From: Cryptomeria japonica
Taxonomy: Eukaryota > Streptophyta > Pinopsida > Cupressales > Cupressaceae
Direction: 5' to 3'
NCBI RefSeq assembly: GCF_030272615.1
Contig: NC_081412.1
Span: forward strand, 21,057,932-21,121,931
Length of the DNA stretch: 64,000 nt
Made by a program: the position numbers and the translations under genes. This document shows positions 35,260-47,740 of the stretch, one piece after another. Under the pieces are notes generated by a model, which saw only the letters and a list, made by a program, of their open reading frames with translations, was not told the DNA's origin and did no database searches. Position 1 is the stretch's first letter; every line of letters starts with the position of its first letter.

Positions 35260-35480
35260 ATTAGAACAAGGACAAGGAAGTAAGAAAATATGGTGGGTCA
35301 TACCAAAAGGATGATAGAAGTTTCTATGAGAGAAGAGAACTTGATGGTTACCAGAATGAGAATTTTGGAAAAGATGATAGAAGACAAGACAAGAGAGTGT
35401 TTAGAGGAACTTTCTTTAAGTGTGGAGGAGAAGGACAACATGCTTTTGAGTGTAAGAAGGCAGACAATATCGGGAGAATA
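35260..35480 (+). pseudogene. Element H gag end with zinc knuckle
   Basis: Resumes after the TRIM with an Arg/Lys/Tyr-rich stretch. Near 35405-35460 it reads FFKCGGEGQHAFECKK, a CCHC knuckle lacking one of its first two cysteines. It precedes protease directly. Confidence 0.75.
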
Positions 35481-35540
35481 ACAATGGTGGAAGAAAGCCC
35501 CACTAGATGAGCTAATAAACTGGAAGATGGAGAACTGTTA

Positions 35541-35880
35541 ATGATGAGGACAAATTTCTATCATACTGGAGGAGATGAAGAGCCCTTGCAGAGGAGGAAT
35601 TTGTTCAAGACTAGATGTAAGGTATCTAATAAATGTTGTAAAGTTGTTATTGATAGTGGTAGTTCAGATAACCTTGTTTCAGAAGAGATGGTGACTAAGT
35701 TGAATTTGGAAAGACTGAACACCCTAAGCCTTATCATATAGCATGGATTCAGGATGAACATAAGTTGTTGGTAAGTGAGAAATGTTTGGTGAAATTAAAA
35801 ATTCAGAATTATCATGATGAAGTCTTGTGTGATATTATGCCTATGGATATTTGTCACCTTTTGTTGGATAGACCTTGGCA
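35541..35880 (+). pseudogene. Element H aspartic protease
   Basis: The frame from 35541 contains KCCKVVIDSGSSDNLVSEEM, the retropepsin active site DSGSS, with the surrounding strands intact. It frays near 35740. A second piece, VKLKIQNYHDEVLCDIMPMD then CHLLLDRPWQ, follows in another frame to 35880 and is the usual protease C-terminus (LLGRPW in most copies). Confidence 0.85.
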
Positions 35881-36119
35881 GTTTGATAGATAGGCAATAC
35901 ATGATGGGAGAAAGAATACATACACTATTGTGGCCAATGGAATGAAGCAAACCTTGTTGCCCTTGGAGGAGCCTTTGAAGAGTGAAGTTTGTATGAATGT
36001 TATTATCTGTTTGGTGGATGGAATGAAATTCTTAGATTGGATGAAATGTGAGAATGTGTTTTTTTCCTTAGTTTCTAAGAAGACTGAGAATCCTGAGCAT
36101 GAAGAAGAACAACCAGAAT

Positions 36120-37110
36120 AGATAAAAGAGTTGTTGAAAGAGTATGAAGACACCATATCAGATTATGTGCCTGATGGATTACCACATGTAAGAAGTATTA
36201 GTCATTGCATGGACCTGATTCCTGGAGCTAGTTTGCCTAATAAAGTTGCACATCGGATGACATCGACAGAGAATGAAGAGCTGAATAGACAAGTGTAGGA
36301 ATTGTTGAAGTAAAGTTTGATCAGAGAAAGTTTGAGTCCTTGTGCAGTACCAACAATATTAGCACCTAAGAAGAATGGAGAATGGAGGATGTGTACTGAT
36401 TCCAGAGAAATAAACAAGATCACAATTAAATACCGGTTTCCTTTCCTAGGATGGATGACATAATGGATTGTTTGAGTGGAGCCAAATACCTCACAAAGAT
36501 AGACTTAAAGAGTGGAAGATAGCATTCAAGACAAATGAAGGACTGTATGAATGGTCAGTGATGCCTTTTGGGTTAACTAATGCACCAAGTACTTTCATGA
36601 GGTTGATGAATGATGTATTGAAGAAATTATTGGGTAAGTTTTTTATTGTATATTTGGATGACATTCTAATTTTCAATAAGACAAAAGAGGAGCATTTGTT
36701 ACATTTAAGACAAGTTTTGCAGAGGTTGAGAGAAGAAAAGTTGTTGATAAACTTTAAGAAGTGTACTTTCATGAAGGAAGAGTTAGTATATTTGGGATTT
36801 GTGATATTTGAGGATGGTTTGTAGATGGACCCTGAGAAAGTAAAAGCAATTTTTGAATGGCCTACACTGGAAAGCATTGGAGAGGTAATATCATTTCATG
36901 GATTAGCTAGTTTCTACTGGAAGTTTGTTAGAAATTTCAGTTCATTTTGTAACCCTATGACTAAGACAATGAGGGGAGATATGAAGGAATTAAAGTGGAC
37001 CACCAGAGAAAACAAAAGTTTTGAACTATTGAAGCAGAAAGTGACTGAGCAGACTGTGTTAGCTTTACTGGATTTCAATAATGTTTCAAGTAGATTGTGA
37101 TGCAAGTGGA
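36120..37110 (+). pseudogene. Element H reverse transcriptase
   Basis: Ty3/gypsy RT in pieces. 36121-36430 reads LPHVRSISHCMDLIPGAS..., then [20 protein letters not shown] (usually CVDYRALN). After a frameshift near 36440 the segment at 36468-36824 has LTKIDLKSG in one frame, then [20 protein letters not shown] and the catalytic [11 protein letters not shown]. The thumb and connection follow at 36825-37100 (KVKAIFEWPTLESIGEVISF). YLDD is intact; the frame has about five lesions. Confidence 0.93.
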
Positions 37111-37400
37111 ACATCAATAGGAGCAGTCTTGAGTCAGGAAGGGAGAGAAGTAGCTTATTTCAGTGAGAAATTGAATGATTCCCGGAGAAGATATTCAGTG
37201 TATGATTAGGAACTTTATGCCATAGTTCAAGCCTTGAAGAAGTGGAGACATTACTTGTTGCCTAAGGATTTTGTGTTCTATACAGATCATCAAGCTTTGT
37301 AGTATTTGAATAGCCAAAGTAAGTTGAATTAGAGACATATGGGATGGGTAGAATTTTTGCAGAGTTACACCTTTGTATTGAAGCACAGAAGTGGGAAATC
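37080..37400 (+). pseudogene. Element H RNase H
   Basis: It reads VDCDASGTSIGAVLSQEGRE, then YFSEKLNDSRRRYSVYD, a stop, [18 protein letters not shown] and [10 protein letters not shown]. Catalytic Asp (DASG), Glu (ELYAIV) and Asp (TDHQ) are all visible. A stop replaces one codon in the middle and another follows TDHQAL. It follows RT and precedes the INT zinc domain. Confidence 0.87.
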
Positions 37401-37419
37401 TAACAAAGTTTCTAATGCA

Positions 37420-38560
37420 ATGAATAGAAGAAGGAATTTGCTGACAGAGATGAGAGTGATAGTATTAGGATTTGAGGATTTGAAGACCTTGTATGATGAT
37501 GACCCAAATTTTGCAAAACCTTGGAGATCATGTAGAGAACTGGTTATGGTAGATATAAGCAAGTGGTTGGATTACTTCATTCAGGATGGGATGTTATTCA
37601 GAGGAGTTCAGTTGTGCATACCTAAGAGCTCTATGAGAGAGAATCTGATAAAGGAGAAGCATAGTGGAAGATTAGCCGGACACTTTGGTGTTGATAAAAT
37701 AGTAGCATTGGTGAGTTAGCATTACTTTTGGCCCCAAATTCATAAGGATGTTAGGAAATTTGTGCAGAGTTGTAGAGTTTGTCAAGTTGCAAAAGGTAGT
37801 AGTCAGAATGTGGGATTGTATAAGCCTTTGATAGTACCAGAGAGACCTTGGGAGGATATAAGCATGGATTTCATACTTGGATTGCCTAAGACATAGAGAG
37901 GAAATGATTGTATATTTGTGGTGGTGGATAGATTCTCAAAGATGGCTCATTTCATATGTTATAAGAAGACATCAGATGCAATGCATATAGCTGACCTATT
38001 TTTCAAGGAAGTGGTGAGATTGCATGGATTAACTAAGAGAATAGTTGAGATAGAGATACTAAGTTGGTTATTTTTGGAGAAAACTTTGGAAGAAGATGAA
38101 GATAGATTTGAAGTTCAATTCTATTTTTCACCCATAGAATGATGGACAGACATAAGTAGTTAACCGGAGCTTGGAAAATTTGTTAAGATGCATAGTTGGA
38201 GACAAAACTGGAAGTTAGGATTTGACTCTCGCACAAGTAGAGTTTGCCTACAATAGTTCAGTAAATAGGAGTACTGGAAGATCACCTTTTGAGATTGTTA
38301 CTGAAGCACACCCTAGAGGTATATCAAAAATGAGAGATATCAGTAGTGAAGACCAGAGAAGTTCAGAAGAAGAAGAATTTGCAGATCACATAAAGGACTT
38401 ACATATTCAAGTTAAGCAACATTTGGAGGACATGAATAGAAAGTATAAGGAGAAAGTATATGAGAAGAGGAGACATAAGGAATTTGAAGTTGGTGATGAA
38501 GTGATGGTGTATTTGAGAAAAGAAATATTCTCGGTTGGAACTTATAACTAGTTGCAGACG
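37420..38560 (+). pseudogene. Element H integrase
   Basis: The HHCC zinc domain appears around 37650-37790 (H-SGRLAGHFGVDK..., CRVCQVAKG). The core begins PWEDISMDFILGLPKT and [14 protein letters not shown], with the first and second conserved acidic regions. The segment between 38040 and 38220 is badly scrambled, so the third acidic residue is not clear. 38222-38551 gives the C-terminal part (VEFAYNSSVNRSTGRSPFEI, and a GPY/F-like VGDEVMVYLRKE). Confidence 0.87.
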
Positions 38561-38727
38561 AGGAAGTTTGGACTTGCAAGATTTTGACAAAGTCTAATTC
38601 CAAAAATGCATATGAAGTGGAGTTACTGGATAGTCTAAGTATTTCACCTATATTTAACATTGTAGATCTACATCAATATCATGAACCATAATTCAATGAG
38701 GATAGTATTGCAGAATTGGAAAAATAG

Positions 38728-38885
38728 TTGCCCCGAAAGGAACCGGATCAGATTGAAGAGATTTTGGACAGTAGGATTGGGTGTAGTACCTAAAGCAGTC
38801 AGTATAAGGAGTATCTTATGAAGTGGAAAGGTAGGAGATTTGAAGATTCATCTTGGATTTCTTAAGAAGAGGTAGATTGTCTGGG
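38728..38885 (+). pseudogene. Element H integrase C-terminal chromodomain
   Basis: It reads EPDQIEEILDSRIG, a stop, YKEYLMKWKGRRFEDSSWIS. The family pattern is E-x-I-L-D-x-R ... YLVKWKG...E-x-x-W. Chromodomains steer insertion toward modified histones. Two stop codons interrupt it. Confidence 0.88.
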
Positions 38886-38941
38886 TTTTCCTCTGACCCC
38901 AGCAAAGTGAGAGACTCACTTTTTCAACAACCCCAGATGTT

Positions 38942-39716
38942 TGATGCAGGAGCATCCCCGGTTCTTGGCAATCTTGCATCAACCAAAAATATTTCCTTTC
39001 TGTTTTATAGTTTTAGCATTTCATTATGTATTTTCTAGCATTGGCTCATCGGATCTTGAGGATTTGGATTTTTCTTGAGGAATTGATCATCTACCTTATT
39101 CCCAAACCTCAGAGCATTTGGATCATTTTTTGACAAGTTGTCGATTCTATTTTCTGAGATAGTTTTCTAGCACTGAAACCGATTGGACCTATTTTCTTTG
39201 GTGAATCTACCAGATCCCTTATGTAGCTTATGGAGCCTTGAGCATTGATTTTGATGTTCCTTGGCATGTAGCCGACCTTCCCTGTGATTTTCACTTCATC
39301 CTTTGGATTTTTCAGAGGAATTTCTTTAGCGGAGGTTGACCTTGTTGTTTTTACACATTAGGTCTTGTTCTTCAGCATTTGATCCCTTTATGGGCTGACC
39401 GGATCCATTGGATCATATAAATAGTTGTAATTAAGCATTATAATGTAGATCAAAGGTGGTAGACAAAACACAAAAGCTAGATCTTAAGATTTGAGGTCCC
39501 AGTTGTGACCTGTTTTGTAATTGAGCATGTTTTAGTAGGCCAATGAGCTGGTTTCTGTAACACAGATGTTACTGGTTGATTGTAATCAGTTTTCTTGATA
39601 TAATTCATTATGTTTTGCATTGCCTCCATCATATCCTTATGTTTCCATTGTGTTTACTCTTGATAAGTAGTTTGGACTAGTCTCTTTGAGGTCCCTCCTA
39701 TCCGATGTCTACACCA
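38942..39716 (+). repeat. Element H 3' LTR
   Basis: 775 bp, the partner of 33184-33971; followed by TCTCC. Confidence 0.94.
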
Positions 39717-39721
39717 TCTCC

Positions 39722-39844
39722 TCTCATTGCTATGGGTTCTGATGCCAAACTATTGGATCCCTCTGTCCTCTTTCCTTTCATTATTTATCTTTCTCTTCTC
39801 CTTAGAATGACATTCCTTTCATGCATATCATTCTAAGAGGGGGC
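39722..39844 (+). other. Element G 3' interior and polypurine tract
   Basis: Continuation of G after H, ending 'ctaagagggggc' just before its 3' LTR. Confidence 0.7.
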
Positions 39845-41414
39845 CGTCATATCTACATTTTTGCATAATATGTTTTTTTCGTTTAGTCTTTTGCATTAGT
39901 ATTTCTTGTTTATCACTTTTCCTTGTTTGCATAGGTGGGGGCCAAACCACTTGATCTTTTGCTTTATCTTTTTTTCCTAGATGGGGGCCAAACCATTTGA
40001 TCTATCTCTTTTTTTTGCCTTGGTAGGGGCCAATCTACTACTTACCAAATCTATCTTTGATCACCCAATCACATGGCTATCTAGCGTATCGCTACCCATG
40101 CTGACAAAATCTATCTATCCTATCGTCCTATTGTATGGTCATCCATACTATCATGTCTCATCATCCTATTGTATGGTTATCTAGCGTAATGTACTTTTCT
40201 ATCCATACTAATGCATCTTATATCATGGTGACCACTTATCTTGTATCTTTTTGGTAACTAGGGGCTTTCCTCCAAAGTGAGGGTCATTTTTGTTCCACTA
40301 TCTTACCAATCTTAAATCTATCTTTTATCTCACCATCCAATATACTAGACTGCAGCTAGCATGTTTGCGATGAATCAATTAGAAATATTTATACCAAATC
40401 TCATCTGTATCTTGCTAGGGGCAACCTCCTCTGATCAACAAAAATTTGCCTCCCTATCACAACTCTCTATCTTCCTCTACTTTAGCTTCGCATCTCTTGA
40501 CAAAGACATGCTCGCTAAAGTAGGGACAAAATCTAATATCAAAAATCATGCCTTATCCAATTCAATGCAACAAATGGTGCTTTCCTCCATGTCATCAGAG
40601 GTTGGGCATCACCACATTTGTCCTTTTGTCCACTCAGATCACCTTGTCATCTCCAAGTAGGTATTTCACCAACTCTGCCAACCTATCACCTTCGAGGACT
40701 GGGGTGAGGCACGAAGATGTTTGTATGGCACACTAGCATTCTACGAATCTAATAGTTGGCAGGTGGTCATTTGAGTGTTACGCTTGCGCCTGGAAGGAAT
40801 CGTAAAGCCTATGCCTAGAAGGAATCATAATGCCCCTGCATGCACCCATCGATGTCGGTTTTTCATCTAGAGCCTATGTCTCTCCAATTTGAAGGCATTT
40901 TGAGGATCTTTTGGCATTTTGAGACCACTCTTTGTCGGTTGGAGCTCTTGGTGATTTCTTCGACAATATTCATAGTTTCCCATACCAAGACCACCATTGT
41001 GGTAGCTCTCAAAAACAATTTATAGCATCATCTCCATGAGCACTTTGGAGAGGGGAATTCACTTATTCTCTTTCCCATCTTTACTTTGTATATCTCTCTA
41101 TTTATCTTTACTTTGTATATCTCTCATTTTCCATGTTTACATTATAATATAGTCTTGTTTGTGACTTTTTGTATGGCTTATGTACCTTGTTTGTACAGGA
41201 CAATAGCGCATTGTGCTAGTGTCGCAGACCTACGCACTCATCCTTTGGATAGAGGCTAGGCAAGTTGTCTGAGAGCCTCAGATTGCGATCAATTGTTCTA
41301 ATTTATTATTTTCATCCCCTGGCTCACTTTAGTGCCAGTTCGATTGAGGTATTAGAGAGTCAATTTGCTCCCTAGGAACCATCATCTGTGAGGTAACAAA
41401 TTTCCTCTGTTACA
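39845..41414 (+). repeat. Element G 3' LTR
   Basis: About 1570 bp. The left edge is placed by the polypurine tract and is uncertain by a few bases. The right end TTACA is shared with 28570. Repeated 'gggggccaaac-a-ttgatct' modules occur at 39940-40030. Confidence 0.8.
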
Positions 41415-44400
41415 ATATCATACCTTCTCCATGCCCTACAACAATGCTTTTATCATAGTCTATTGTTGTTTCTGAAAGATCTATGTGGTAGATATTAAGA
41501 CATCCACACACTCTCATGAGTTGACATCTCTTTGTTGCATTATATCACACTATTGTCTATGATTCCATTCTTTTCCTACATGTTTACAAGAGCACTTTCA
41601 ACTAGAACGTGACAAAAATTTGCTTTCCATTTGGCTTTGTCTGTTGTCCTCACCTTGTTTTCCAGCTCCCATCACCACACAAGTTGGACATATTATAACA
41701 AAGGTTGTCGCATTTACTTATATTCTTTACATTTAACTGTATGCTTGCACCTAGCAAAGCTTCCATCACACCACATGTAGGGAGGACACTGACAAAGGTT
41801 GTGGAATTTGACTTTCCACCTGAAAAATTGCTAATGCCTGAAACTTTCTATGGGATTTTAATGAGAAGATGAGAAGAAGAGGTGAGAAGGATGCTGGAAA
41901 AAGTTGTGAGGTAGGATTTGTAGCTACCGGGAATATATCTTTAAGGGTGTCGAAATCCATTTGAGAAAATTTATTCCGTGCATTTCATAAAAAAAATCGT
42001 CTGCCATTTGCATTTTCTTGAAAGATTTTGTTGCATTTTCTTGAAAATTTTTAAAGCCTTTTCTACAAAATTTGTTTCATACATATTCGACAAACACATA
42101 GTCTAGGTGATTGACATCTCTTTGAGGCTTTTCTGTCGAACAAACTGCTAACAATAGATGTCAAATTTGAACTTTCCACATGCGAATTGTATTTGTTTGA
42201 TAACTTTTAAACATCTTTTTATTGAATCTATTATGTGCATGGTGTACAATCACTATAATCCATGAGATGACAACTCTTTGAGATGTATTGTTAAAACAAA
42301 TCGTGCCCTCACTAATGTTCCAAAGCTTGTCCATTGAACTCTTTGATGACTTATCACTAACATTTTTTGTGGTTCCTTTATGCTTATAGAATTCATAATT
42401 TGGAGTGGCTTATTGGAAATATTTCAAAAGGACAAGTGCTTGAATTTTGTCTAGTCGGAAATAATATAGCACTTAATTGTAAAGTGTCTTTTTCATTACA
42501 TGCGCTTCAATATAAAGTTCCAAATCACAAAGGGGGGATAAAAGATAATAATTTTGCCTTGACCATTTGATTTTTCACTCATTTCTTATTTTGGGATTTC
42601 TCACATTCAAGCACAAAGAAGGAAGAGACAAGTGAAAGAAGTAAGGAAATTTGTGCGATATGAACCACATATGCTTTGTAAGTTCTATCCTTTTACTAAT
42701 TCATTTCAGTTGATTTTCACTAACAATTGTATAAAAAAGTGCAGTTGCAAGACAAAGCGAGTTTTCTAACAAATTGTTTTGCAGGTATTGAATACTTCAA
42801 ATTTTCACATTTTTTCCAACATGTTTTAATTGGGTCAATTGATCAATCCTAGGATAGTCATATTCATTTTGCTACAATCTTGGTTAAAAAGAACACTTCA
42901 TTTTACTATCTTGGCTAAAAAGAACACCATGGTTGTTGGAGCAGCTTCTCCAAGTAGAAAATTTGATCATATTGCAATGATGAAATAAAAAGAACAAGTG
43001 TCTTTTGTGACTAGCACGCTTGTGCAAATTTGTAGAGTGGACCTACTTCTAACACACACTATCCTCTCCCTTGGCTCTCATGGTCTTAGGTGCAAGAGAA
43101 AAGTGTTAGTAACACTCAAAAAATTTCTCTTTTTAAGAGAGGCCTACCAAGGGACACATACACCCTTGGGATGACCTTGAGTGGTAAATCTTTCAAGCCG
43201 CTATATAAATCAGGTGAGAGATAAATCTATAACCTTAGGTGTATCTGTTCCTACAATGTAACCTGCCAAAAGGACATATAGGCCCCATCATGAGTTACTA
43301 GGCTCTTAAGTGAGTCACTGCAAAATGAACTTACATCTAAAGACATTGAACATCACTAAACACCTCTTATTCTAGAAGCCCACTCATTCTATTGATTGAG
43401 GATATTTGCAAAAAGTTTAGTGCAAGAGCATAGAAGGTTTTTCTCTCAAGAAACTCACCATACATATTTCCTTGAGTAGAAATAGGAATTTTTGAAAAGC
43501 TATTTGAAGCTTGATGAAAGTGGAGGCTCCCCCATCATAGGGACCACCTATTTTTTATGCCCGTGCAAGACTTAGTATATCACATCCTTATCTGCCACAG
43601 TGGGATACATAAGGTATAATATCAAGATGTGCGTTGAAAATATTACAATTGGCCATTTCCTTAGGGATAAAAAGTGTTTGAGTTGTCTTCATCGTGTTTC
43701 ATACCAGTGAAACTTTGCGCCGACTTTAGGCCTATGGTCATACATGCATTATCAGGGTCAAAAAATTCATGAATGGGTTGATTTAGACCCACAACTTTTG
43801 TGCCATTTTTGAAAAAGCAAAAATATTTGCTTGTGTGCTTGACGTCTCTTCTTGTCAAAAAAATAAAACATTTGAAACAAGTTACACCCCAACAACAATC
43901 TAAAACAAATAAATCACCACAAGATTTATAAATGTGGCATATCATCAACTCCCTCAAGCATATCAATAAATCCATCTATCGTTGTCTTGAGAAGAAGAAA
44001 TCTAACCAAAAAGAGATCTTAAAGAAGAGAAAATTTCTCTACATAAACCACAAACTCTCGTTCAAACATCAAACATTACTTCACCATTTTCACAATTACC
44101 TACATGGTCATGGAAATGAGTTTGATAAGAAATCTTTAAAAATGTGTGTCTTTCAACAAAGATCCGCCTTGTCCCAATCTCTCAATAGAAGTGGTAAAAT
44201 CTCAATGTCATATCTACCTCAACAAGAAATCACCTATTGAGTCATTTTTTATTCTTTCATTAAAACACAGAAATTCCAAGGTTTCATAGTTCCTCTTCTT
44301 CATCATCATTCTAAATACACATCTTTCATATTTTCGACCAAAAATCAAGGATTACACCCATTTCAAAACATCAAAATTCCATTCAACTCTCATACACAAA

Positions 44401-44791
44401 GAGGTTTTGTCCTTAGATATTTTGGATATTTATAATCACAAAAAAAACAAATACTCTCTAGTGAGTCTCTAATATAGGATTATTCATCTTAAGGGGCATT
44501 AGTAAGCATCATAAATAGGTTAAAACTATCTTTTGAGTGCATCCTCTCATGGTTAGGTAGCTTGTGACTTGTAACAACACAAATATTGCTACACCTCATC
44601 TCATAATTGATGAAAACCAAGCAATCAATCTTAAAGAGGAATTTGTAAACATCCAACCCTTAGTAAAAGAGATCACTCATCCATAAAAAAATTGAAACTC
44701 ATTATCACCATCATCAAATTTTGGAATCATAAGAGGGGGATCAACCACCCACTTTTCACCCACCTCACTTCCACAAATACAAACTTCAAAC
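41415..44791. other. Unassigned DNA, probably including the upstream leader of element T
   Basis: About 3.4 kb with no recognised gene. Frames at 42367-42570, 43661-43975 and 43932-44240 show no family features. The end of the stretch (about 43650-44790) is A-rich on the plus strand like the leader of Tat-type elements, but I could not find a matching LTR or primer-binding site. Confidence 0.45.
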
Positions 44792-46600
44792 ATGGCTAGG
44801 ACTAGGCCTCAAACTTAGAGACACCTGCAAAAGGATATATGGGAAGAGGAAGACGAAATCAACCCCTTTGCAAGCAGACAAGACCCATAAACTCCTACAT
44901 AAGTAGAAATCGAGGAAGCGACTAGTAATCCTAGGTTCAACAGACTCTTTGATGAGATTATTAAGGGGAATGATAATGCTCATTTCCTAAGACTTTCTCA
45001 AGAGGGGGCAAAACTCCCTCTTGACTTTTACGTATCACAAATTAGGGATGCACCAAAACAAGTCCAAAATAGTCATCAGCAAGAAAGAAATCAAGATAAT
45101 ATGAGGGCGAGGAATATCCACAATTATGATCACAACAACTATCAACAAGGGAATGTCCCACCTCCTCCCACAGAAATGGATATGTTGAGACAACAAGTAA
45201 AAGACCTTGTCCAACAATTAAATTCAAGGAAGGCACAAAAGAGATATGCTCTCGAAGATATATGTCCTTATCTATTTGATAGGAACATGGTCATGCCCCC
45301 TTTCTGTCAAAATTTTGAAACTCCAAAATTTGACAAGTAAAAAGGAAAGGGAGATCCAAGGGACCATGTGAGATAATTATACGCCTCTTTCTTAGAGGTT
45401 GCATATGAAAAAACATACTTAATGTGCCTCTTTCCCCAAATTTTAGGAGGCTCCGCTATGCAATGGTTTTCACGCTTGCCTGTCGGAATCAGGACATTTG
45501 ATGACTTAGTACAAGAATTTGTCACTCATCATGGACATAACATAGAATGTGATATCTTCATGGCTAATTTATACAATACTAAACAAAATAATGGAGAGTT
45601 ATTCTCAACATTCTTGCAAATATGGAGACACCTTTCTAGCAAACATTCCTTCCCCATTCTAGAGGAACAATAATTAGTTGAAATATTTATTTCAAACTTA
45701 AATTAAGAGATGGAATTCTACTTAGAAGTCAAATGTTCAGATTATTTCAAGAACATAATAGCCCAAGGACTCAAAATTGAGTATTCCCTTATCAAGAGGG
45801 GACTTGTCAAAATCTACAAAGACAACAAGGACAGTCCACGACCATCATATAATAGTGACAAGCCCAAGTTTTGATCCAAGAAAAAAAACATCATTAATGA
45901 TGGTGTGGTAGATGCAAGCACTGTGAAGATCACCCAACCTATAATCAAAATTATAGGTCAAGTGGATAATCATAACAACCATGATATCAATTAAGTTCAT
46001 CCCCCAACCAATTAGGGAAATCAAGCTCCCAACACACGACAAGAGGCACCTAAAAATAGGTACTCTACCTACAAACCAAATGGAGCATATAAACCCTTGC
46101 AAGAACCTCTTGAAAAGATATTACGAAAACTTATATCTTCTGATCTCATCATGTTTCATAAAACATCAAACTACAAACAATGGTTCAAACCTCCATGGTG
46201 GAGAGATAATGATTATTGTGAATTTCACAAGGGAAAAGGACACAGAAGGAACAACTTCCTTCGGTTAAAAGATATCGTTCAAGACCTCGTTGATCAAGGT
46301 GACATAGAAGTGGATGGACACAATGTGAAAAGTTCCAATACAGATCATACCATGTTCAATAATCCACTCCCATCATATGAGAAAGAGGGTCCCTCCCACC
46401 AAGGGAAGAACCAAGATAGCACGATGAATTATACACATTTACCATATACCTATACCATAAATAACCTTTATGAAGCTAATGAACAAGTTGAAACCATTAC
46501 AATAAAAGGAAAAGATCCTACATTAAATGTTATTAACCATCATAGAAAGATTACCGTACAAGGAGCACCTTCAAGAGTGACATAAGTGCCCAAAAAATAT
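44792..46600 (+). pseudogene. Element T gag with zinc motif
   Basis: The ATG at 44792 opens MARTRPQT, then stops intervene. Readable parts are RFNRLFDEIIKGN, a Gln-rich linker with VPPPPTEMDMLRQQVKDLVQ, and 45422-45673 with the capsid core QILGGSAMQWFSRLP and FDDLVQEFVTHHG. 46190-46310 reads YCEFHKGKGHRRNNFLRLKD, the Tat gag knuckle with its last Cys replaced. The final third is polar. At least eight stops are present. Confidence 0.85.
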
Positions 46601-46849
46601 AACCTTATGGACCAATTGGATAAGATGCCAGCACTCATCTCCATACTAGAGCTTTTGCGCCTATCACCCTCACATTAAACCATCTTAGACCAAGCTATCC
46701 AAGAAGCATCAATTCCATCCAACCTAAATGCAAATCAATTTCAAGCCATGGTTGGAAGTCTCAAATCATCACCATGTTTCACTTTCACTGAGAATGACAT
46801 GCATCCACTCAACAACTACATAATACCCCTCTCCACATTAAGGGATTCA

Positions 46850-47540
46850 TAAATAAACACATAATCAAGTGAGTCTTGATTGACAATGGAGTTGGCCTTA
46901 ATATTTTCACATTGTAATTAATTACAACATTAGGGTATACAGAAGGAGTAGTTGATGCCAGAAAGAGGATCACCTTTAAGGCCTATGATGATGCAGTACG
47001 CTCCTCTAAAGGGTGTGTTACTCTACCAGTAAGGATAGGACCTGTGGTGAAGAATGTGGTGTTTTAAGTCCTAGATCTCCCTCTTCCATACAATCTCTTG
47101 TTGGGAAAACCATGGATTCATGCCATGCAAGCGGTACTATCCACTTACCATCAGTGCATCAAATTTCCACATAACGAAGTGGAGATAAGTATCCTTGGTG
47201 ATGCTAACCCATTTTCCTTTAGCAATAATATCAGACATCATCCCGAGACTACTGTTCCCAACAACAGAGAAGGCACCACCTCATCATCATATGCCAACCC
47301 AACTTCTCTTACCAGTACATTGATCCGTACACCCAAACAAGACAAACTAAAGATGAAGGTAAAAGATGAAGGCCCAGGAGAATATAACCTTAGCCATCTT
47401 TTCTATGTTGGTCAACAACCTCTCTCACCATGGACTCATGGAAAACAACAAATTTCACTCAAGACACCTATTACAACAAATACCTGTACACTTGATCAAT
47501 TCACCCCAAGTAGATCAAAAATATAGGAAACTATTGATGA
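46850..47540 (+). pseudogene. Element T protease region
   Basis: Around 46880-46980 fragments read DNGVGLNIFT, corresponding to the active-site DGGSGVN-type loop. After a shift come ITFKAYDDAV and RIGPVVKNVVF. 47098-47526 opens [20 protein letters not shown] and [11 protein letters not shown], the standard Tat protease end, followed by a polar linker. Confidence 0.72.
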
Positions 47541-47589
47541 AGACTTGGTAGGATGGATTTACAAGGACCCTTCAGATAAAGGTAAATAA

Positions 47590-47740
47590 TAGATCAAGAT
47601 CCCTATAGAGAAGTATGGCAAAGGTTTTACCATGATGCAAAAGATGGGCTATGATGGCCATAGTGCATTAGGATCTCATAAATAAGGTGTACAAGAGCCA
47701 TTACAACTTTTGTTAACACCAAGAGATAAAACAAGACTCA
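47590..47740 (+). pseudogene. Element T G-patch
   Basis: It reads KYGKGFTMMQKMGYDGHSAL, then GSHK, a stop and GVQEPL. This is the conserved G-patch G-x-x-M-x-x-x-MGY-x-G-x-x-LG. It is the same domain as in N (11650-11760), here between protease and RT. Confidence 0.8.

Larger units (their letters stand above)
33184..39716 (+). mobile_element. Element H: chromovirus (Ty3/gypsy), inserted in G
   Basis: LTRs 33184-33971 and 38942-39716 (TGATGCAGGAGC...CTACACCA). A perfect 5-bp duplication TCTCC occurs at 33179-33183 and 39717-39721. The primer-binding site TGGTATCAGAG is at 33974. Plus-strand order is gag, zinc knuckle, protease, RT, RNase H, integrase and a C-terminal chromodomain, which defines the chromovirus clade. 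All frames carry stops, so it is inactive. A TRIM sits inside its gag. Confidence 0.95.
27491..41414 (+). mobile_element. Element G: non-autonomous gypsy-like LTR element, interrupted by H
   Basis: 5' LTR part 27491-28570 and 3' LTR 39845-41414 share 'aatcatgccttatccaattcaatg' onward and both end GTAACAAATTTCCTCTRTTACA. The left LTR lacks its first roughly 690 bp. The primer-binding site at 28574 equals that of N. The interior has gag, a zinc motif and a protease-like segment, then a long Pro/Ser-rich spacer. No RT, RNase H or integrase belong to G; those between 33184 and 39716 are H's. G is therefore a large non-autonomous element or one that lost pol. Confidence 0.82.

Noticed and set aside
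36491-36877. Minus-strand 128-codon frame opposite H's RT
   Set aside because: Shadow of the RT coding strand; no independent motifs.
43661-44240. Overlapping open frames upstream of T gag as genes
   Set aside because: No domain, both strands equally open, AT-rich leader-like sequence.
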